64,000 nucleotides of DNA from the NCBI GenBank assembly GCA_016748015.1, contig JAAOMT010000659.1, positions 820,467 to 884,466 on the forward strand, written 5' to 3'. Both the position numbers and the translations under genes were made by a program. The stretch is from Geosiphon pyriformis (lineage: Eukaryota > Glomeromycota > Glomeromycetes > Archaeosporales > Geosiphonaceae). Under the pieces are notes generated by a model that saw only the letters and a program-made list of their open reading frames with translations, had not been told where the DNA came from and did no database searches. Positions 12,514-25,505 of this stretch are shown piece after piece; the stretch's first letter is position 1; each line of letters begins with the position of its first letter.

Positions 12514-14314
12514 ATGAAGAAGACTATTAAAGTTTCTGGTTCTGAGAGTGGTTTCAAGGCAGTTGCATCGAGGAAGAAGAGGAAGGGAGGTGTATTGACA
12601 GAAGGTATTGATAATAGAAGTGTCATTGCTAAAACTCCTGGTGCTCATTCATGGAGTTTTGAGACAGGTGACACTACTGAGTCTAAGAGTATTAACATGG
12701 AGGAAAAGTGCTTAGTTGAAGAAACCAGTGTTGACTATGGTGAGAATAGTGCTTTCGCGGAAGGAGATCCTAATCAGATGCCAAAGGGTTTGCATGTAAT
12801 GACCAAAAAGGTGTTAGGAAAGCTTTTGGGTGTGATTGATTATAGTACTGTCGATATAGATGATAATGTGTTAGATGATTCCTTTCTTTTCCTGTCTTCT
12901 CTACCTATCAAACTGTCTGTTCAAGTGCTTGTTTGCAAATTCTTTGCTTTAGATATAGATCTTGTGGCCATTGCTGGGAACTCTTCTCAGGAAAAATTGA
13001 GTTTTATCAGGAAAATTTTTTCAAGTATGAATGGTTTTGGAGGGGGCCTCTACTCCCTCAAAATTTGGTGGTATTATTTATGTGACTTTCACTTCGGAAA
13101 GGGCAATGATGGCTGCTGGAAAGTTGGCAAATGATTATGGTGTTGTGGTCAACACCGATCTCAAGTGCCCTGACAACGTTCATACAAATTGGGATATTGT
13201 ATTAAAAGAGATTCTAGTGGGAACATCAATAGAGGCTGTGTGCGCAGCTGTATCCGAATTTGGGATTATTAAGAAGATCAAAATACAGTTGGTGGGATTG
13301 TAACAGAAAGCAATCGTCAAGATGGAAGATCAGAATCAGGCTGATCTCTTGGCAAACAAATGGTCTATTCTTATTGGAAAAGATGCAGTTCATGTGGCCA
13401 GGGCTGACATGGATAAACAAACATGGGATTCTAGAAACAGATTCAAGGCATTGATTTACACTCTTCCCGTGGGTACAAATGCTCATGATCTGTGAGATTT
13501 TCTGGATTTGGTGGGTGAGAAAACATGTGTCATTGATCGCAATCCTGTCGATTACACTTGTGTGCACTGCGCTTTTGTGGGTTTTGAGTCTAAAGATGTC
13601 CTATTGCAGGCTATGGCTAACGTGCCTGTTATAAAAGATGTACGTCTATGCTGGTCGCGTTTGTCTACTGCCTTGTGTTTCTCTTGCAATTCTCTTGGTC
13701 ATACATCTTTGGTTTGTAAGTCGGATGGTGTGTCTCTAGGTTCTAAGAGCAAGAGGGCTCCTCTCTCAGCTCAGGATCAGTTAAGATTGGCAAAAATTTA
13801 TGAGAAAAAGTCTGCATCTGTTCCCTGTCTTTTGGCTTTTGGTGGCAAGACTTAGGCTTCGGTAATTGGCTCTCATCTTTTGGGCACGTCTCATGGATAT
13901 GATTCTCAGCTTGGTTCCATTGGTATTAGTAAACCTCTCCCTCCTGTGGTAAATAATTTAGAAAAGCAGTTGGTTACTATTGAAAGCAGTCTTGTTAGTC
14001 TCACAGAACGAATTGGTGAGTTGACTAAGAGGTTGGACTCATTTATGCCAGCAGTTTCCCAGCCTAGCCCTGAATGTCAGCTGCTGGTGACCCCCCCATC
14101 ATAAGATCAGGTGGGTAATGTAGTGATGGAAGAGGGCTTGGGTGAGGCCACTTGTGGCAAGACTGCTATGCTTGTGGATCTGTTTGTATCCCCCCAGATA
14201 ATTAAGCTGGAAACTATGTTGGAAGATCTCTCAGCCTTTGTTCTAAGCTTGTCTGCTCGCTTTGATGGTTTGGTTCTGGCTGGCAGTGCACTTCTTCAAC
14301 CCCTCTCTCAATGA
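12514..14314 (+). pseudogene. LINE ORF1 (nucleic-acid-binding, CCHC knuckle), broken
   Basis: ORF1 likely packages the LINE RNA. The N-terminus is basic (SRKKRKGG); a central region resembles an RNA-binding fold (FGGIIYVTFTSERAMMAAG); near 13,681-13,722 there is a zinc knuckle, CFSCNSLGHTSLVC (C-x2-C-x4-H-x4-C). Breaks: a frameshift in a G-run near 13,045 and in-frame stops near 13,301 (TAA), 13,493 (TGA), 13,853 (TAG) and 14,102 (TAA). After the frameshift all parts share one frame. The frame ends in TGA at 14,312-14,314, overlapping the ORF2 ATG as ATGA. Confidence 0.78.
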
Positions 14315-17300
14315 CCGATCTTATCTAGAAAATTGCCACGTGTAATGTTAGAGGTATGAACAATCCTGTCAAACAGGATGATATTGTTCAATGGCACAAA
14401 GATATGGGCAATTTGATTTCGATTTTTATGAAAACAAAATTGAGAGATAAGGCTCATCTATGGTTGACTAACAAGTTTGATGGTGTTCGTGTGTTCTCTT
14501 CTGGTTTGAATTCTGGCTACGTTGGTGCTGGCGTTGTAATTGTATTAAACAGTTTTTTGGCTAAACATGTTTGTAGGATTTCTGAAGTTTCGGGTTATCT
14601 TCTATGTGTCAGACTTCTTTTCAGAAACAAACTTTCAGTTTTTGTTTTGGGACTATATGCTGGTGTCTCATCAGCTATTCGATTTGCTCAGGCTGGCGAG
14701 GTTAATTCTTTGATTGCAAAGACTGTTAATGAATCCTCTTTTGTGGTCCTTGGTGGTAATTTCAACAAGGATGGTTTTCATAGGTGTGCCAGCTTCAAGA
14801 AATGTTTTGAGTTGGGTCTGGTCAACTCTCTGTGTGGGAGCTCATTTGTGAAAACACCAATTTGGTGCAACTCTTGTGATGTCAATAAGACAATTGATTA
14901 TGTTTTTATCTCTTCTAATCTGGTTGGTGTGGTTGTGGATCATGGTGTGGCTGGTGTTGAGAACTTTTTTGACACTGATCATAGGGCTGTTTCTGTTTTT
15001 GTGGACTTGGGTGGCCTGTTTAATGTCCGGTTGAATTCGATATGCAAGTAAGCGAACAAAGATTGTTGGAAGTATGATATCAAAAATGTTAATGAGTCTA
15101 AGTGGTCTGAATTTAGGAAGGCCATGGCTGTTAACGTTCATATGTACTCAGATGCTTTTGTTGTGGCTGAGCAGTTTTCAGATTTGGATATGATGTGGAA
15201 TATTGTTCACAAGGTTGTGGTTCTCTCGGCTGGTAGAACTTTCAGAAAGAAATGGTTCAAGTGCTTTGATAGTGTTTTTAATAAGGTGTCTTCCAGATTT
15301 TATAAACTGGAGTTATTTGTGTCTAAGTTGGTTAAAGCTTCTTATCTGGTTTCTGGTGGAGACTTTGCTTTTTTGCTGGATACTTGGAACAAACTTGATT
15401 CTGTGGGTGCTTCCTCAGTGAAGTCTTTATTTTTTGCTGGCTCTGGTTTTGATGCTGCCCATTCTGAGCTGGCTAAAACTAGGAAGTTTTACTGCTCTGC
15501 TAAATTAATGGAATCTAAGCATGCTGAAGATTCTCAAATAAGACAGACTATTAAGAGGAGGATAGAGAGTTTTGAGGTGGACAAGGGTCATACCATCTGG
15601 AATGTTTTGGAGAAGCCATTTTGGAAGGTGGTGTTGGATCATCTGGTTGTAGGTGAGGAGTTGGTCTTGGAGCCTGAGTTGGTTAAATCTAAGGTGGATG
15701 TAATTATGGAGGGTTGAACTCAGAAGCGTACAGTGATGTCTGACATTTCTAGTGATTGGAAACAACAATTTCAGCTTCTGGATCATGTTTTCAATGATGC
15801 CTTTACTGACATCATGTGCTCAATTAGTTTTGATGAGATGTTTGGGGTTATTTCCAGTTTGCCTGAAGGGAAAGCAGCTGGTCTTTTCAGTATACCTAAT
15901 GAATTTTGGAAACATTGTGATAAGTCAGTTTTAGATATGCTTTTAGTACTCTTAAACTTTTGCTTGGTTAGTGAGGCAATGCCTGGATCTTGAAAAAAAG
16001 CTTGGGTTTCGATGATTCCTAAACCTTATGAATGGAAGGGTGTTCTTACAAATACTCATCCTATTGCTCTAATTGAAACAGCTCGCAAAATACTTTCCAA
16101 GATTCTTTCAGATCGGATCTCTTTGGCTTGTAGTGCTTTTAATGTCTTTTGCAGGGACAATTTTTCTGTCTTAAAAAGTACATCTATGCAATTGTCCATT
16201 TTTGCTGTTAGTTTTGTGATTGAAGATGTCTTAAAAAAGAACTGGAAATTGTGGCTAGTGTTGTAGAATATGCAGAAGGCTTATGATTCTGTTGGTTGAG
16301 AGCATCTTAAGAGAAGTCTGGTTAGGATCAAGATGTGCAATAGATTTATTAGATTCTTTGGTGACATCCATAATAGCCACATTAACAAAGTGATGATGGA
16401 TTTTGGATTGACTGATGATTACTGTATTCATAATGGTTTGGATCAGAGTAAGGTTTTCTCACCACTTCTTTGGCATATATTTTATGATTTACTCTTTTGT
16501 AAAGTTAAACAACAGAAAAGTGTGTGTAGTTATAGGTTAATTTCTCATTTTGTCACCAGAACTGATCATGTGAAATTTCAGGGTGGACTGTCATTATTTC
16601 TGGCCACTGGTGCTTTCATTGATGATACAATTTGGGTTGGTAGCAGCCAGGCTGCTATGCAATATATTCTGGATATTGCTAGTGACTTTTTCAGATTTAA
16701 TAACATTTCAATTAACAATGACAAGACTGTGGCTATTCCTATTAACTATAGAATTGCGAACCCAGTTTTGACTGTTAGTGGCTCACCTATTTCCATCGCC
16801 AAAAAGGGTGTACCTCATTATTATCTGGGTATATTTTTGTTTTCTGACAGTCTTTCAAAGCCTAGCCTGGCTAAAGCACATTTGGATGTTCGGTTTTTTG
16901 TCAATCTCATATTTAGGAAGGCAATTTTGGATAAACAGTTTACTTATTTGGTGTCTTTGGTTCTTTTTCTTATTGTTGACTACAGGACTCAGTTCAGTTT
17001 TGTTCCTTTCAGTGTGTGTAATAAATAGGACACTTTGATTCGTAAGGGCTTGAAATTTAAATCTGGGCTGCCACTGGATTTTCCCAATGATGCACTTCAT
17101 TATCCTTCCTTGTACAATTTAGAAACTTTTGAGCAAATTCAGGCTAAAAGCAAGTTGGCTTCTGTCATTGCTTTTGCAAATTCTGTTGGTGTTTTGGGTT
17201 GTCTGTTTGCTCACTAGTCTCATGACCTTCAGGTTCTCAGCTGGCACCCCTGCCACTCTCTGTTGCTTCCAGTCTATGTTAGGGTCAGCCTTTTGAATAA

Positions 17301-18999
17301 CTTTCTGGTGGGTGTGGTTCATATTCTTTCTGGATGTGATTTGTCTCTAGGTGGCTCTCTGGCTAGTGCTTTTTATCTTTGGAGTGGTACTCCTATGTCT
17401 TTGGTTCTTGGTGAAAAGATTTTTTTTAAATGTGTCCCTTCCATTAGACATTATAATATTGCCTTTGTGGAACAGTTTTGTGGCTGGGATGGTGTAATTT
17501 TTGATTGGAAGACTTTCAGGCATTGAAAAAAACTGGATCTCCGTGGCCCTGTTCCCTCCTGGTTTGTTCTCTCTGTTTGCTTTCTTGGTGGTGCTGCTTT
17601 TTCTTCTGTTTGTTTTTCTCATGTGGAATTTTGTGGCTCTTTAGATGTTCACTGATCTTTTGGTTTTGGTGCTGTTTGCGACAGTCTGTTAAATGCTGGT
17701 GCCACCCATCTTTTTGTGTATATAGATGGGTCTCTGAATGGCTTGGGTACTATTGACATGAAGGCTGGTGCTGCTGTTTTTTTTGAAGCCATTAATTTGG
17801 GTCTGAGTGTAGGGGTGTCTGGTTTGGTTTTTTCAACCTTGGCAGAGTTGCAGGCCATTGCTTTGACACTTGAGTGTGTTCTTTCTTTCCGTGTGGTTGA
17901 CTTGTTTTTAGACAGCCAGATGGCTCTGGATGTATGCAGGTTGGAGTTCTTGTTGATTGAACCTGATTACAGAAATTATTGTTGAATTGAGCATCATCAC
18001 ATCGCCAATGTCATTTATTACAAGAATTTGGATGTGAATTGGATTAAGGTTAAAGGTCATTCAAGCGTTTTAGACAATGAGCATGCTAATGCATTGGCTA
18101 GAGATGCTGCTTTCTTTGCTTGGTGTCTGCCCCATTTAGTCAATAAGAGGTTTATTAAGACTGGTGTTGATGCAGTTTCTGGTAATTCTAGGCACTTTGT
18201 TCGTGATGTTTTTAGGTCAATCCATTGTACACATTGGAAGGTTGGTTCTGGTTTCTGGGTTGTTCCAGCTAGTTTGTATGTTGATATTGATTGGCTAAGG
18301 TCTTCTCTGGTCTGGCACCCAGACTCTCACTTGGCTTTAGGTTTCACTAGTACGAGAACTATTGGCTTTCAGACATACTTTATGAAGGCTCTTCACCATT
18401 GGCTCCCTGTTGCTGTGCAAAAGCACTTATATGATAGGAGTTACCCCAGTGTGGTGTATCTGTTTTGTGGTGATATTGAGATCTCAGACCATATTTTTTT
18501 TTGTCCATTTGAGACTGCTGGTTGTGCTCGGCTGTTGGATGATCATACATTGGCTTGGGAGGTGCACTCTGGCTTGGTTTGGTCTTCTTTATGTGTCTTA
18601 CAGTTGCTGTTCACTTGTGTTGCTGATGCTGCGGTTGGTACAACTCTGTGTAAGGGCTTCATTTTTGGTGGTTGGTTTTGTAAATCAGTTTTGGTTTTTA
18701 AGGATTCCAAGATTGCGACTTCGGTCATTGTGGATTTTGTGCATGCATTCTGTCTCTCCTTTTGGAATAATATCTGGCTGGTCCATGCTAAGCACTGGGC
18801 TTTTATGGAGAAGAATAGGCTTATTCCACATGATGATTCTGTTCCAGTTTCAGTCTCTGGTTCTACTCTGTTGTTTTCTCCTGGTGTGGTCAAATTGTTG
18901 GGTATTGCTGAGGTTTTTGGTGTTGGTTTCGAGTTTTACAAATTCTGTTTGTTTTTTTCAGGTATTGGTGATGTAGTTTCCATTCATATAGGTGCTTAG
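14311..18999 (+). pseudogene. LINE ORF2 (endonuclease, RT, RNase H), broken by nonsense codons
   Basis: About 1,560 codons in one reading frame with no frameshift but about ten stops (for example 14,326, 15,049, 15,715, 15,991, 16,264, 16,297, 17,026, 17,215, 17,524 and 17,983). Domains: APE-type endonuclease 14,356-15,051 (VVLGGNFNKDG, KTIDYVFIS, DTDHRAVS); reverse transcriptase about 15,800-17,000 with the GAFIDDTIW catalytic box; RNase H about 17,716-18,110 with YIDGS, AELQAIAL, LDSQMAL and KGHSSVLDNEHANALA, so D-E-D-D positions are present; a C-terminal zinc-like motif near 18,465-18,515. Stops mostly fit Trp TGG changed to TGA or TAG and Gln CAR to TAR. The first endonuclease Asp (GDFN) is Asn here. 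Confidence 0.85.
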
Positions 19000-19501
19000 T
19001 GTTGTTCTGATTGGTTTGAGTGGCTGGTTACGTGTAGAAAATACATGATTTGCTTCTAGTTTAGATTATTTGAATGATGTATAGTACTAGGTCGTGTTTG
19101 AACTTCACTCATTAAACGAAATAAAAAAAAAAATAACAAATATTAAATATAATTTACATATTTTTTACATGTAATTAAATATAAATTTAGTTCAAATTAA
19201 CTTATATTAAGTTTAAAAAAGAAAACTTATCTTAAAAAAACATCTTATTTAATTAATATATAACTATTAACAACAATATTACTTATTTATTTAACAGTTT
19301 TATCTGTATTTAATTTAATATTAACTGATTAATGTTTTTAAAAAGTCAATAATTAAATATAAATATTTTTTTATTTTTTTATTTTTTAATGAGTGAAGTC
19401 CAAATGCGACCTAGTATCATATATCATACAAATAATCTAAACTAGGAGTGAATCATGTGTTTTTTACATGTAACCAGTCACTCAGACCAATTAAAACAAC
19501 A
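19000..19501. repeat. Inverted LINE 3' UTRs facing each other
   Basis: The copy 1 3' UTR (19,000-19,130) contains TCTAGTTTAGATTATTTG, ACTAGGTCG and TTCACTCATTAAA. The same blocks appear reverse-complemented at about 19,385-19,501 in copy 2. The middle, 19,131-19,384, is AT-rich spacer with no visible feature. Confidence 0.85.
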
Positions 19502-22500
19502 CTACATATTTATATGAACAGAAACCAAGTCCTCAATATCTGAGAAAAATGAACATAGATTATGAAATCTGAAACCTATACCAAACACTTCAGCAATACC
19601 CAGCAATCTAACCACACCAGCTGAAAATAACATGAATAAATCAAAAATCAAGGTAAAAATAGAACCATTATGTGGGATTAGCTCATTCTTGTTCATAAAA
19701 GCCCGGTGTTTGGCACAGACCAGCCAAATATTCTTTCTGAATACAAGACAAAACTCATGAACAAAGTCCACAACTTTTGATGTCGCAACCTTAGAATCTC
19801 TAAAAACAGAAACAGACTCACAATACCAATCATTGAAAACAAAGCCTTTACACAAAGCCAAACCAACTACAACATCAGAAATACAGGTATGCAGCAACTG
19901 TGAAACACACAAAGAAGACTAAGATAAATCTAAATGAGCCTCCCAAACAAATGCATAAGCATCCAACAACTGAGCACGACCTGCAGCATCAAATGAGCAA
20001 CAAAAAACATGGTCGAAGACTTCAATATCACCACAGAATAAACAAACCACACTGGGATAACATCTATTATACAAACATTTGTGCACAGCAACTGGAAACT
20101 GATGATAGAAGGCCTTCATAAAGTAAATATGAAGACCAACAGTTTACATACTAATGAAACCAGCAGCCAAATGAGAATTCATGTGCCATACCATAGAGGA
20201 CTTCAACCAATTAATATTAGCACATAGATTATCTAGCATGACCTGAGAGCCCAACCCAACCTCCCAGCATGTATGATAAACAGACTGGAAAACATTATGA
20301 ACAAAGTGTCTAAAATTACCAAAAACCACAGTACCACCAGCTCTCAAAAATTTTTCACTGATTAAATAAGGCAGTTGCCAGGCAGAGAGAGTGGTATCTT
20401 TAGCAAGTGTATTAGTGCATTTATTGTCTAAGATGCCTGAATGTCCCCTAACTTTAATTCAATTCACACATAAATTTTTGCGATGAATAACATCAACAAT
20501 GTGGCAACGCTCAATCCAACACCAATTCCTGAAATCTGAATGAATCAAAAAGGATTTTGCTTTGCACGCATCCAGAACAACCTGGCTGTCTGAGAATAAG
20601 TTGACTGACTAAAAAGAAGAAACACACTCAAGAGCTAAAGCAATGGTCTGCAGCTTCATCAGAGTAGAAGAAACCAGACCAAACACTTTCACACCCAGAC
20701 CCGAATTGATGTCCTGAAAAAAAACCACAGCACCAGCCTTTATATCAATAGTACTCAAACCACACAGAGATCCATCCATATACACAGAAAAATGGGCTGC
20801 ATCAGTGGCCAACAGATCATTACAAATAATACCAAAACCATGAAACTGATGAATATCAAAGACAACACTACTATCTATAAGCAAAGAGCACCCAGAATGA
20901 AAAACATCACCTCCAAAAAAACAAACAGAGAGATCAAACCAGAACAGAACTGGACCACAGGGGTCCAGCCTCTTCCAACACTTAAAGGTTTTTCATTCAA
21001 AGACATCACTATTTTGGTCTCACAGCTGCTCCACAAAAGCAATTTCATAACATTTGAGTAATGAAACACATTTGAAAAAATATGGCTTACCAAGAACCAT
21101 AGACATAAAAGTACCACCCCAAAAGCAAAAGGCACAGACCAGAGAGTTGCCCAAAGACAAATTATACCCAAAAAAAATATAAACCACACTGGCCAAAAAA
21201 TTATTTGAAGAGTTTATACCAACATGAGCCTAAAACAGCAAAGGGTGATGAGGATGCCAACTAAGAATCTGGAGATCATAAGACCTATGAGAAAATAAAC
21301 GACCCAAAATACCAACTGAATTTGCAAAATTGATAACAGATGCTGATTTACTCTCAGCTTGGATCTGTTTAAAAGTCTTTAAATTGTACAAAAAGGGATG
21401 GTAAAGCACATCATTGGAAAAATCAAATAACAATTCTGATTTTGACTTTAGGTCTTTGCATATCAGAGCATCCTATTTATTATACACATTAATAGAAATG
21501 TAATTAAACTGGGTTCTGTAGCTGACAATGGGAAACAGAACTGCAAACACCAAATATGTAAACTATTTATCTGAAATTGTCTTTCTCAAAACAAGATTCA
21601 CAAAAAACCGAACATCTAAATGAACCTTAGCTAAGCTAGGCTTGGACAAACTTTCAGTCAACAAGAAAATACCCAGATAACAATAAAATTCTCTCTTTTT
21701 TGTGATAGAAATAAGTAATCTACTGATAGTAAGATAGGAATTCGTAACCTGACAATTGATAGGGATAGCCATTGTCTTGTCATTATTTATGAAAATGTCA
21801 TTAAATCTGAAAAATTCACTAGCAACATCAAGAATGTATTGTGTAGTGGTCTGGCTGTTACCAATCCATATTGTATTATTGACAAAAGCACCAGCAGCAA
21901 GAAATGAAATCAACCCAGCCTGAGAATCCACTTGGCCAGTCTTAAAAATAAAATGAGAATTTAACCTGTAACCATAAACATTCTTCTGTTTCTTGACCTC
22001 ACACAAAAGGGAATTATAGAATATGCACCAAAAGAGAGGCGAGAAGACTTCTTCTTGGTCCAACCCATCATGAACATAATATCCATCAGTCAATCTAAAG
22101 TCTGTCATCACCCTATTGACGCAATTATTGTGAATGCTACCAAAGAATTTTATAAACTTGTTACATATCTTGATTCTGACCAGACTCTTTCTAAGATGTT
22201 CTCAACCAACTGAGTTATAAGCTTTATGCATGTTTTGTAAAACCAGCCAAAGTTTCCTGCTTTTTTCCAAGGCATCTTCAACAACAAAACCAATAGCAAA
22301 AATAGGAAATTGTGTCATTGTGCCTTTCAAAACCGAGAAGTTGTCCCCATGGAAAACATTAAAAGTGCTATAAGCTGAAAAAATCTTGTTTGAAAAAACC
22401 TTAGAGAAGATCTTGTGGGCTGTTTTAATCAGAGCAATTGGATGGGTATTTGTGAAAACACCCTCCTATTCATACAGTTTAGGTTTTATTGAAACCCAAG

Positions 22501-23941
22501 CTTCTCTCTACAATTCAACTCACTAACTAAGCAAGAGTTCAAAAACACCAGAAACATATTTAAAACTGACTTGTTACAATGTTTCCACAATTCATTAGAA
22601 ATACCAAAAAGACCAGCAGCCTTCCCATCAGGAAGATTCTTGACAATAGCAGACATTTTATCAAAACTAATCAAACACATAACACCAGAGAAAGCACTAT
22701 TAAATACATACTCCAGAGGCTGAAATTGGTGAACTCAATCAGCAAAAAGATTAGACACCACTCTACATCTCCTGGTCCATCCCTCCATAATATCATCCAC
22801 CTTAGATTTGACCAAATTAGGCTCCAAAATCAACTCATCTCTTATAACCAGATGATTCAAAACCACCTTATGAAAAGGATGCTCCAACACATTTCTGATG
22901 ATATGACCTTTGTCTAACTCAAAACTCTCCATTTTTTTAGCTATAGCCTGCTTAATATGAGACTCCTCAGCACACTTGGATTCCAACAACTTGGCAGCAC
23001 AGTATAATTTTCTCATCTTGGCAAACACAAAACAAATAAGATCAAAATTAGAATTCAAAAGAAAAAGAGACTTCACTGTTAATGCACCAGAAGAATCAAG
23101 CTTGTCCCACGTGTTCAGCAATGCAACAAAATCACAACAAAAAAATAAACGCAAGGCCTTGACCAGCTTAGAAACCAGCAATTCCAGCTTATGAAACCTG
23201 AAAAACTTCTTGGTAAAAACACCATCAAAACCCTTGAACTATTTTTTTTTAAATGCACTATTAGCCAAGAGAACTATGATCTTGCGAATAATGTCCCACA
23301 TAGTATCCAGATCCGAGAATCTTACAACAGAACCAAATGCATCTGAAAACATAACAGCATTAGCAGCTGTATTATCTCTGAACTCAAACCATTTTGTCTT
23401 ATTGGTATTTTTGATGTCAAACTTCCAATGATCTCTATTTGCTTGTTTGTGAAGAGAAATCAAATGAGTATCCAAAAGTCTACCCAATTCCAAAGACACA
23501 GAGACAGCCTGGTAATCTGTGTCGAAGTGTTCACTAACATCAAAAATACCACAATAAACAACTGCATTGATTAGATTAGGAGAAATAAACACGTAGTCAA
23601 TGGTTTTCTCAACACTCTTAGAATTTATCCAAGTGGGCATTTTAGTAGCCAAGCTTCCAACCAAAGAATTAACCAGCCCCAGATCCAGGCTTTTTTTAAA
23701 ACTAGCACACTTATGAGACCCATCTTCATTAAAGTTACCACCGAGAATGATAAAAGAAGACTCATTAACAGTCTTCGCAATGAGAAAGTTGATTTCATTG
23801 GCTTGAGAAAACCAAACTGCCGAAGAAGCACCAGCATAAAGACCCAAAATAGACACAAAAAGTTTATTTTTAAAAAGCAATCTGATGTATAGTAGCTGAC
23901 CAGACACTTCAAAGACCTTACACACATGTTTTGCTAAAAAA
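19385..23941 (-). mobile_element. LINE copy 2, 5'-truncated, opposite strand
   Basis: About 4.55 kb, same family as copy 1. Homology stops at about 23,940, inside the endonuclease (the Ala-Lys-His-Val region), so ORF1 and the endonuclease N-terminus are missing. This is the usual result of incomplete target-primed reverse transcription. The 3' end faces that of copy 1. Confidence 0.85.
19502..23938 (-). pseudogene. LINE ORF2 remnant (endonuclease part, RT, RNase H)
   Basis: Order on the minus strand: endonuclease remainder 23,239-23,925 (IILGGNFNEDG, KTIDYVFIS, DTDYQAVS, the last showing His to Tyr), linker to about 22,735, RT about 22,680-21,560 where the catalytic box reads GAFVNNTIW (both Asp changed to Asn), RNase H about 20,884-20,350 (VYMDGSLCG, MKLQTIALALE) and a C-terminal CLFCGDIEVFDHVFCC motif at about 20,020-20,070. 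One frameshift lies between about 22,490 and 22,110, plus several stops. It cannot encode an active enzyme. Confidence 0.82.
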
Positions 23942-25505
23942 AAACCTATAACAATAATAGCTTTAATAATAATAAAAATAACAAGTTATAAAAACAATTT
24001 ATCCAACAAATTCATTAAACAGTTTCTATTTTAATTATTTTTTAGTCTTTACTTTTAAAATAAATATTTAAAAAAATTTTTAATTAAAAAAAATATTAAA
24101 AATATTAAAAACTAAATTATTATAATTTAAAGTATTAAAAAACTTATTTGTATTATTTATTAAATAAAACTATTATTTATCAGCTAAATTTTTTGAAAAA
24201 TAATCTTTGATTAAAATTATTTATATTATTATTAATTAATAAAAACTTTATTGTAAAAATTAAGAAAAACATTAAAAACTATTAATATTTTGTATTTCTA
24301 AATTAGAAAAACACATTAAATAATTACAAAAATAGTCTTAAAAAAGATTTTAAACAGCAAATAGATTTTAATTCAGTCTCTAAAAAAGAGTATATAAATA
24401 CACACAACTATTAAAATTAAAAAATAACTTATATTGTAACATCAAAAAAAAATTTTTAGTATAAATATTAACATTATTACACAAATAAAATTGAAGAATT
24501 CACAAAAAATTAATTGCAATTAAAATAGAATATTAACATTTAATATACCAAAAAAACCATCTTGTAATATTGGTTAATAAAGTTTTTTTCAAGTCTTAAA
24601 GCAAAAATTTTGATAGTATTTTTATTAAGATTTTATTTTATTTTTACAAATTAGAGATTCTGGTTTCTAAAATTGGTTAAACTTTATAATTAGAAGTTAA
24701 ATAACTTAATTGTTTATTGGCTGTTATTTAATAAACTACATACATATTATGTTCAAATTTTTTTGGTATTAAGTGTCAATTTTAATACTATTAAGTTTAA
24801 ATTAGCTAAAATTAAGAAAATTTATTATGTATTTAAGCTTAATAAATTAAGTAAGCTTAATATTAATATTTAATGTTATATTTATGACTAAGTTAACAGC
24901 TTGAATATAATTGGCTTCTTGCTTTATTAATTAAAGTTATAAGCCAGTATTATGGTTTTTTATAAGCTAATAGAATGGTAGAGTCTAATAAATTGAAAGA
25001 TACTACTTTTTAGTTTTTTAATAAATTGGTTTAGAGTTTGTTCTAATATATAATAATTTTTTTTAATGATCTGAATTTGGTAAAAAATTTGATTAAATTG
25101 TCAAAGATAAGTAATTACTGTTTTATGATCTTTCTGTTTTATTATACTGAACTAATTTTGTAGTCTAATAAGCATATTGAGGTCACAAAAATATTGTAAA
25201 AAAATGAATTTGAAAGCAACAAAGTCAGCTGGTTTCTTCTTAAGACTTTGGTATTATGAGTCTGTAGTTTCTGTTAAGAAGAATAATAGAACTTGAATTA
25301 TTCTGGTCTTGTTTTAATTAATGATTTTAATTGCTTTTTTAGCTTTTACAATCCAGATATATGTGTTTTGTTCTTTACTGAAGAATTTTTTCAGTTCAGT
25401 AATATTTTTATAAGCCATAATTTGAGCAATAAGAATTGGTTTAATTGTTGACAAAAAAAATATAGATGAAAGTAGGTCTGATTGTTTTGTTAAGTTTATT
25501 GCTGG
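23942..25505. other. AT-rich spacer between LINE copy 2 and the LTR cluster
   Basis: About 1.6 kb. The first part is almost pure A/T; the right half (about 24,900-25,500) is T-rich with more mixed sequence but no open frame that resembles a gene. I see no LTR or tRNA. The 4 bp CTGG at 25,502-25,505 would be the left target duplication of B1; its partner lies outside the window. Confidence 0.7.

Larger units (their letters stand above)
12356..19130 (+). mobile_element. LINE (non-LTR retrotransposon), near full-length copy 1
   Basis: About 6.8 kb: 5' UTR, ORF1, ORF2, 3' UTR with A-rich tail (ends near 19,130). A 12-nt match AAATAACAAATA at 12,344-12,355 and 19,131-19,142 could be the target-site duplication, but the DNA is low-complexity. 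The coding order ORF1 with zinc knuckle, then APE endonuclease, RT and RNase H, puts it in an I/Tad-like grade of LINEs. Many in-frame stops make it inactive. Confidence 0.8.

Noticed and set aside
12514-18999. Possible alternative genetic code (TGA read as Trp) to explain in-frame stops in the LINE and LTR elements
   Set aside because: TAA and TAG stops are also frequent at the same kind of sites, and the host genes ATP15, UFD1 and VPS20 end in TGA. Decay by C to T change explains the data better.
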